A DNA stretch of 11,762 bases, taken from assembly GCA_947088515.1 (NCBI GenBank), contig CAMUHA010000099.1, forward strand, positions 1 to 11,762, in the 5' to 3' direction. Below the pieces are notes generated by a model that worked only from the letters and a program-made list of their open reading frames with translations, made no database searches and had not been told where the DNA came from. This document shows positions 8,053 through 11,762 of the stretch, one piece after another. Within the stretch, counting starts at the first letter, position 1, and each line of letters begins with the position of its first letter. This stretch comes from an uncultured bacterium. GTDB lineage: Bacteria; Bacillota; Clostridia; Lachnospirales; Lachnospiraceae. Made by a program: the position numbers and the translations under genes.

Positions 8053-8081
8053 GTACATAGGTTTATGGATAGATACGGATA
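8053..8081 (+). repeat. intergenic shared element, copy C, with two GGATA words
   Basis: GTACATAG (8053-8060) is followed six bases later by GGATAGAT (8067-8074). The first word is identical to copy B and the second to copies A and B. A second GGATA begins exactly 10 bp after the first (8067 and 8077), one helical turn, as in tandem operators. The central hairpin present in copies A and B is missing here. It lies between flgJ and the terminator hairpin before recD2. Confidence 0.35.
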
Positions 8082-8091
8082 AAGAACATAG

Positions 8092-8137
8092 GGCTGCTAA
8101 AATAAACGGATTACCGTTTTATTTGGCAGCCTTTTTA
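8092..8137 (+). terminator. intrinsic terminator between the flagellar operon and recD2
   Basis: GGCTGC... (8092-8109) pairs with the complementary arm (8114-8131). There is a solid six-pair GC-rich base, an imperfect A/T middle, a CGG/CCG top and an ATTA loop, followed by TTTTTAT. It ends the mbl-flhO-flhP-flgJ transcript. It stops only 6 nt before the recD2 ribosome site, so it could also act as an attenuator for recD2. The rest of 8011-8140 holds the repeat copy C and no clear promoter or gene. Confidence 0.85.
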
Positions 8138-8142
8138 TAAAT

Positions 8143-8148
8143 GGGAGG
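8143..8148 (+). promoter_or_regulatory. ribosome binding site that sets a TTG start for recD2
   Basis: GGGAGG lies 7 nt upstream of an in-frame TTG at 8156. It lies inside and downstream of the in-frame ATG at 8141, so that ATG cannot use it. The start is therefore placed at TTG 8156, which also gives the expected DTVTGYVDHI-like N-terminus of the family. Confidence 0.7.
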
Positions 8149-8155
8149 TTTTTTC

Positions 8156-10393
8156 TTGGATACTGTTACAGGATATGTGGACCACATAATATATCAAAAT
8201 AAGGAGAACGGATATGCGGTAGTGTCATTGGTAACAGAGGGTGAAGAACTGGTATGTGTGGGAAACTTCCACTCTGTTGAAGCAGGAGAGTCCTTTGAAT
8301 TGAAGGGGAAATTTGTAGAACACCCAGTATATGGATACCAGTTAAAAGTGGAAAGTGTAAAGACAGTGGTTCCTGATGATGCGGAAAGTATAATCAGATA
8401 TCTGGGGTCAGGGGCGATAAAGGGCATTGGAGAAGCTTTAGCTGCAAGAGTGGTGAAAAAATTTGGGGCAGACACTTTCCGTATAATGGAAGAAGAACCG
8501 GAACGCCTTGTGGAAGTGAAAGGGATTAGTGAACGAAAGGCAAGGGAGATTGCCCATCAGGTAGTAGAAAAAAAGGACATGCGGGAAGCTTTTGTATTTT
8601 TGCAGAAATACGGCATTTCTAATACTCTTGCGATAAAGATTTATAAAAAGTATGGTATGGAACTTTATGGAATCATGAAAGAAAATCCTTATCGGCTTGC
8701 AGACGACATTGAAGGGGTGGGATTTAAGACAGCAGATGAGATAGCATCTAAAATAGGGATACATACAGATTCCGACTTCCGCATACGGAGTGGGATTTTA
8801 TACATATTACAGCAGGCAGCGGCAGAAGGCCATATCTATCTGCCGGATGATTTGCTAAGAGAACGTACGGCGGAGCTTTTGGGGCTTGCGCCAGAAACAA
8901 TATCCTCCCAGCTGGGAAATCTGGCTATGGACAAACGGCTTGTGATTAAAACAGCGGAGGAAGAAAAGAGAGTATATGCTTCTTCCTATTATTATGCGGA
9001 GCTAAACTGCGCCAGAATGCTCCATGACCTTAATCTTACCCTGGAGGAAGAATTGCTTCCGGCAGAGGAAGAAAAGGTGAAAAGACTCTTAGGAGTTCTG
9101 GAGAAAGAGCAAAAAATAAAATTGGACGAGCTTCAAAAAAAGGCAGTGCTTCAATGTGTAAAATCCGGTCTTATGATTTTGTCTGGCGGGCCGGGTACTG
9201 GAAAGACCACAACAATAAATACAATTATCCGTTATTTTGAAGCGGAAGAAATGGATATTCTTCTTGCAGCTCCAACAGGCAGAGCGGCAAAGCGTATGAC
9301 AGAAGCAACAGGTTATGAGGCACGTACAATCCACAGGCTTTTGGAAATAAATGGAGCAGTGGAAGAAGAAAAAAAGGCGCAATTTGAAAGAAATGAAGAA
9401 AATCCGCTGGAAGCGGACGTTATAATAATAGATGAAATGTCCATGGTAGATATTTATCTTTTTAAGGCGCTTCTCTGTGCAGTTAGCGTGGGAACCAGAT
9501 TAATAATGGTGGGAGACGTGGACCAGCTACCCAGCGTGGGACCAGGGCAGGTTTTGCAGGACCTGATTAAAAGCGGCGCATTTCCGGTCGTAATGCTGAA
9601 GAGGATTTTCAGGCAGGCAGGGGAAAGCGACATTGTAGTCAATGCACATAAAATAAACAGAGGGGAAAATATTGAACTGAATAATAAAAGCCGGGATTTC
9701 TTTTTTTTGGAGCGTAAGGATGTTAATGTCATATATAAACATATGATACAGCTGATTAGAGAAAAACTTCCGCCTTATGTAAATGCAAAGCCCTACGATA
9801 TTCAGGTGCTTACGCCTATGAGAAAAGGCAGTCTGGGAGTGGAAACTTTAAATGGAATTCTCCAGCAGTATCTGAATCCCCCAGAGGAGGGGAAAAATGA
9901 ATATTGTTTGGGAGAAAGGCTTTTCCGTGTGGGGGATAAGGTAATGCAAATAAAAAATAATTATCAGATTCCCTGGGAAATTGTAAGTAAATATGGCATA
10001 CCAATAGATAAAGGAATGGGGGTATTTAATGGAGATATGGGCATTGTCCGGGAGATTGATGAGGCAGCCCAGACGTTGACGGTAGAATTTGATGAACACA
10101 AAAGGATTGAATATTCCTTTTCCAGTCTGGAAGAAATTGAGCTTGCCTATGCGGTGACGATACACAAATCCCAGGGAAGTGAATATCCGGCAGTGCTGAT
10201 GCCACTGCTATCAGGGCCAAAGATGCTTTTCAACAGAAATCTTTTATATACAGCTGTGACCCGTGCAAAAAAATGTGTCACGATTTTGGGAAGTCATGTA
10301 ACAGTACAGGAAATGATTCAGAATGAAAGGCAGCATAAGCGTTTTACAAGTCTGGATGACAGAATAAAAGAAATACAGAGATTTGGAGGCTGA
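8156..10393 (+). CDS. recD2: RecD2-type 5'-3' DNA helicase (RecD/TraA family)
   Basis: This is a superfamily 1B helicase that acts without RecB and RecC, with roles in replication-fork and repair tolerance in bacteria such as Bacillus and Deinococcus. From the TTG start it has 745 residues, normal for RecD2. It begins with a small beta-rich domain, then helix-hairpin-helix segments (YLGSGAIKGIGEALAARVV and VEVKGISERKAREIA, about 83-138; IEGVGFKTADEIASKIG near 185-200). Helicase motifs follow: Walker A GGPGTGKTT (344-352), APTGRAAKRM, Walker B IIIDEMSMVD with the acidic pair at about 426-427, GDVDQLPSVGPG near 453, and near the C-terminus TIHKSQGSE and YTAVTRAKK. The stop codon touches the comF ATG, so the two are cotranscribed. 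The long N-terminal extension separates it from exonuclease V RecD. Confidence 0.95.
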   Translation: MDTVTGYVDHIIYQNKENGYAVVSLVTEGEELVCVGNFHSVEAGESFELKGKFVEHPVYGYQLKVESVKTVVPDDAESIIRYLGSGAIKGIGEALAARVVKKFGADTFRIMEEEPERLVEVKGISERKAREIAHQVVEKKDMREAFVFLQKYGISNTLAIKIYKKYGMELYGIMKENPYRLADDIEGVGFKTADEIASKIGIHTDSDFRIRSGILYILQQAAAEGHIYLPDDLLRERTAELLGLAPETISSQLGNLAMDKRLVIKTAEEEKRVYASSYYYAELNCARMLHDLNLTLEEELLPAEEEKVKRLLGVLEKEQKIKLDELQKKAVLQCVKSGLMILSGGPGTGKTTTINTIIRYFEAEEMDILLAAPTGRAAKRMTEATGYEARTIHRLLEINGAVEEEKKAQFERNEENPLEADVIIIDEMSMVDIYLFKALLCAVSVGTRLIMVGDVDQLPSVGPGQVLQDLIKSGAFPVVMLKRIFRQAGESDIVVNAHKINRGENIELNNKSRDFFFLERKDVNVIYKHMIQLIREKLPPYVNAKPYDIQVLTPMRKGSLGVETLNGILQQYLNPPEEGKNEYCLGERLFRVGDKVMQIKNNYQIPWEIVSKYGIPIDKGMGVFNGDMGIVREIDEAAQTLTVEFDEHKRIEYSFSSLEEIELAYAVTIHKSQGSEYPAVLMPLLSGPKMLFNRNLLYTAVTRAKKCVTILGSHVTVQEMIQNERQHKRFTSLDDRIKEIQRFGG

Positions 10394-11104
10394 ATGTCCA
10401 TAAAACAAAAGATATTAGATTTACTATTTCCAAGGCGGTGTGTGGTCTGCGACAATATTGTAGGGCAACTGGAAAGCGCAGTATGCCCAGCCTGCCGGGA
10501 TAAAATTATATATATAAAAGAACCTTGCTGTATGAAATGTGGGAAACAGCTTAAAAAAGAAGAAAGAGAATATTGTGGCGATTGCGAAAAAAAGAAACAT
10601 TTTTATACACAGGGAACAGCATTGTATGATTATGGAAGCATGGCTGATTCTGTTTTCCGTTTTAAAAACACAGGACGGATGGAATACGCTTTGTTTTATG
10701 GAAAAGAATTGTTTGAAAAAAAGGGAGCATGGCTTCGGATGCTCCAACCGGACGCATTGGTGCCAGTTCCCATCCATCCTGCCAGAAAAAGGAAGCGGGG
10801 GTATAATCAGGCGGAGCTGATAGCCAGGGAGCTGTCAAGATGGTCAAAAGTTCCAGTAAATACAAAGCTTATACGGCGTGTAAAAAAAACCAGCCCCCTA
10901 AAAAAACAGAGTTATCAGGAAAGACAAAATAATTTGAAAAGGGCTTTCAAAATGAACCAAAATGATGTAAAATTAAAGACGATTGTAATAATAGATGATA
11001 TATATACTACAGGCAGTACGATTGACGAAATGACAAAGGTGTTAAGAGAATCAGGGATTAACAAAGTATATTTTATGGCATTGACAATTGGAAGAGGAAT
11101 TTAA
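10394..11104 (+). CDS. comFC: ComF-family phosphoribosyltransferase-like protein
   Basis: ComF proteins take part in DNA uptake and processing during natural transformation; their enzymatic reaction is not settled. The 236 residues start with a cysteine-rich double zinc-ribbon region (C16, C19, C31, C34, C45/C46, C49, C61, C64), followed by VPVPIHPARKRKRGYNQAEL (123-142) and the PRPP-binding motif VIIDDIYTTGSTI (198-210) of type I phosphoribosyltransferases. The ATG follows the recD2 stop directly, with GGAGG inside the end of recD2, so translation is probably coupled. In B. subtilis comFC is preceded by comFA and comFB and followed by yvyF. Here recD2 takes the upstream place while yvyF stays downstream. 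Presence alone does not prove competence, since ComF homologues occur widely. An A8 and an A7 tract lie close together at about 10882-10906. Confidence 0.92.
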   Translation: MSIKQKILDLLFPRRCVVCDNIVGQLESAVCPACRDKIIYIKEPCCMKCGKQLKKEEREYCGDCEKKKHFYTQGTALYDYGSMADSVFRFKNTGRMEYALFYGKELFEKKGAWLRMLQPDALVPVPIHPARKRKRGYNQAELIARELSRWSKVPVNTKLIRRVKKTSPLKKQSYQERQNNLKRAFKMNQNDVKLKTIVIIDDIYTTGSTIDEMTKVLRESGINKVYFMALTIGRGI

Positions 11105-11110
11105 TTATAT
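11081..11110 (+). promoter_or_regulatory. possible sigma-A promoter for yvyF
   Basis: A perfect TTGACA (11081-11086) lies inside the end of comF, with TTATAT (11105-11110) 18 bp later. Transcription would start only a few bases before the ribosome site, giving a very short leader. The -35 box is good and the -10 box is poor. Cotranscription with recD2-comF is equally possible because no terminator separates them. Confidence 0.3.
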
Positions 11111-11117
11111 AAAGTGC

Positions 11118-11123
11118 AGGAGG
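11118..11123 (+). promoter_or_regulatory. ribosome binding site that sets the yvyF start
   Basis: A perfect AGGAGG ends 1 nt before the ATG at 11125 and 7 nt before the ATG at 11131. Only the second has workable spacing, so the protein starts at 11131 as MNVRNCRKCG, which also fits the family N-terminus. Confidence 0.7.
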
Positions 11124-11130
11124 TATGATT

Positions 11131-11535
11131 ATGAATGTACGTAATTGTAGAAAATGCGGGAGAATATTCAACTATGTTATGGGACCTATCGTTTGTCCGC
11201 GATGCAAAGAGGCGCAGGAGGTTAAGTTTCAGGAAGTAAAAAAATATGTGCAGGATAATCACGGAGCGGATATAACGGAAGTTTCGGAAGCCTGCGATGT
11301 CGAAACAACGCAAATCAGACAGTGGATTCGTGAAGAGAGACTTCAGTTTGCAGATGATTCACCAATAAGACTCCCTTGCGAAAGTTGTGGGGCGATGATT
11401 CAGGCAGGACGCTTTTGTGATAAATGTAAGATGGAAATGACAAAAGAATTTAAACATGCCATAGCGCCCAGTAAACCGAAGGAACAGGAGAATAAAACCA
11501 AAAAGAGTGAACGTGATAAAATGCGTTTCCTTTAA
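11131..11535 (+). CDS. yvyF: YvyF / TIGR03826-type flagellar operon protein
   Basis: This small cytoplasmic protein belongs to the family found in flagellar loci of Firmicutes, usually next to flgM, flgN and flgK; its molecular role is not well defined. The 134 residues have an N-terminal zinc ribbon (C6, C9, C22, C25: NCRKCG and VCPRC), a central winged-helix or MerR-like segment (ITEVSEACDVETTQIRQWIR, 48-67), a second zinc ribbon (C83, C86, C96, C99: CESCG and CDKC) and a charged, Lys-rich tail. The pairing of zinc ribbons with a DNA-binding-type helix suggests regulation, but that is inference. It follows comF by 26 bp, the same order as in B. subtilis. The expected flgM does not follow: the next 137 bp are non-coding, then an unrelated-looking gene begins. 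Confidence 0.88.
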   Translation: MNVRNCRKCGRIFNYVMGPIVCPRCKEAQEVKFQEVKKYVQDNHGADITEVSEACDVETTQIRQWIREERLQFADDSPIRLPCESCGAMIQAGRFCDKCKMEMTKEFKHAIAPSKPKEQENKTKKSERDKMRFL

Positions 11536-11590
11536 GTTGACATATAGCCTTAATAAGGAAATGCCAGCAAAAATTTTAGTAATAAGAAAG

Positions 11591-11630
11591 GTACATAGCC
11601 TGGAAGAAAATTTCCAGGCTGCGGATAGAT
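11591..11630 (+). repeat. intergenic shared element, copy B, with perfect hairpin
   Basis: GTACATAG (11591-11598) leads into a perfect 9-bp inverted repeat, AGCCTGGAA (11597-11605) with TTCCAGGCT (11612-11620) and a GAAAAT loop, followed by GCGGATAGAT (11621-11630). No T-run follows, so it is not a normal terminator. Downstream, CTGCA...TGCAG arms could form a second stem before the ribosome site of the next gene. It has the same order of parts as copy A on the opposite strand. The remainder of 11536-11672 shows no clear promoter; a TTGACA at 11537 lacks a -10 partner. Confidence 0.5.
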
Positions 11631-11672
11631 GCAGAACTGCAGGCTGGACCTGTAATTTGCAGGAGTGTAAAT

Positions 11673-11762
11673 ATGATAAATGAAGAAAAGGTCATCCTTA
11701 TGACCAGGCTGGCTTCTTACGAAGCAAATGAGGGGAAAAGGGATATTTCAGTACTAAATTAT
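11673..11762 (+). CDS. unidentified protein, 3'-truncated by window edge
   Basis: An open frame starts with ATG at 11673, with AGGAG 7 nt upstream, and stays open for all 30 codons to the end of the window. It begins MINEEKVILMTRLASYE and continues with charged residues (EANEGKRDIS). The excellent ribosome site and lack of any overlapping frame support a real gene. It does not look like FlgM or FlgN, which usually follow yvyF. It reminds me of a Lachnospiraceae membrane-protein family whose transmembrane part would lie further on, but I cannot confirm that from 30 residues, so I assign no function. Confidence 0.6.
   Translation, partial: MINEEKVILMTRLASYEANEGKRDISVLNY

Noticed and set aside
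11537..11542. Perfect TTGACA just after yvyF, a possible promoter for the last gene
   Set aside because: No TATAAT-like hexamer occurs 16-18 bp downstream.
1..11762. Defence system, phage, mobile element, CRISPR array or RNA gene
   Set aside because: Every large open frame on the plus strand belongs to a recognised housekeeping, repair or flagellar family. No transposase, integrase, regular repeat-spacer array, tRNA or rRNA pattern was seen.

Overview
The window reads as ordinary chromosome from a motile, rod-shaped, low-GC Gram-positive anaerobe. The most likely source is the Lachnospiraceae / Clostridium cluster XIVa (Roseburia, Eubacterium or Butyrivibrio relatives). This rests on AGGAGG-type ribosome sites, moderately AT-rich codon use, protein sequences that resemble Firmicute families throughout, and gene order partly shared with Bacillus subtilis (mbl-flhO-flhP, and comF next to yvyF). 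All recognised genes are on the plus strand. I see no tRNA, rRNA, CRISPR array, insertion sequence or phage gene.

Layout: (1) 1-4701, the 3' part of uvrB followed by uvrA, the damage-recognition half of nucleotide excision repair, closed by a strong intrinsic terminator. (2) 4702-4979, an intergenic region with a near-consensus sigma-A promoter and a leader of about 155 nt that can fold. (3) 4980-8010, a compact morphogenesis and flagellar operon: an MreB/Mbl-type actin homologue, two flagellar rod/hook proteins (FlhO/FlgF-like and FlhP/FlgG-like) and a small FlgJ-type rod-binding protein, ended by a terminator at 8092-8137. (4) 8156-11104, recD2 and comF joined stop to start. (5) 11131-11535, the flagellar-operon protein YvyF (TIGR03826 type). 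(6) 11536-11672, an intergenic region with a perfect hairpin. (7) From 11673, the first 30 codons of an unidentified gene that runs off the window.

The genes link cell-shape control (Mbl places cell-wall synthesis) with the flagellar rod, which must cross that wall, and set them beside DNA maintenance genes (UvrAB, RecD2, ComF). No new enzymatic system is visible. The least explained signal is non-coding: each of the three longer intergenic regions carries a GTACA-type word followed by GGATAGAT. Two of the copies share further positions around a small hairpin, which suggests a dispersed element or regulatory motif. Several translation starts were reassigned from ribosome-site position: uvrA at 1807, recD2 at a TTG at 8156, and yvyF at 11131.
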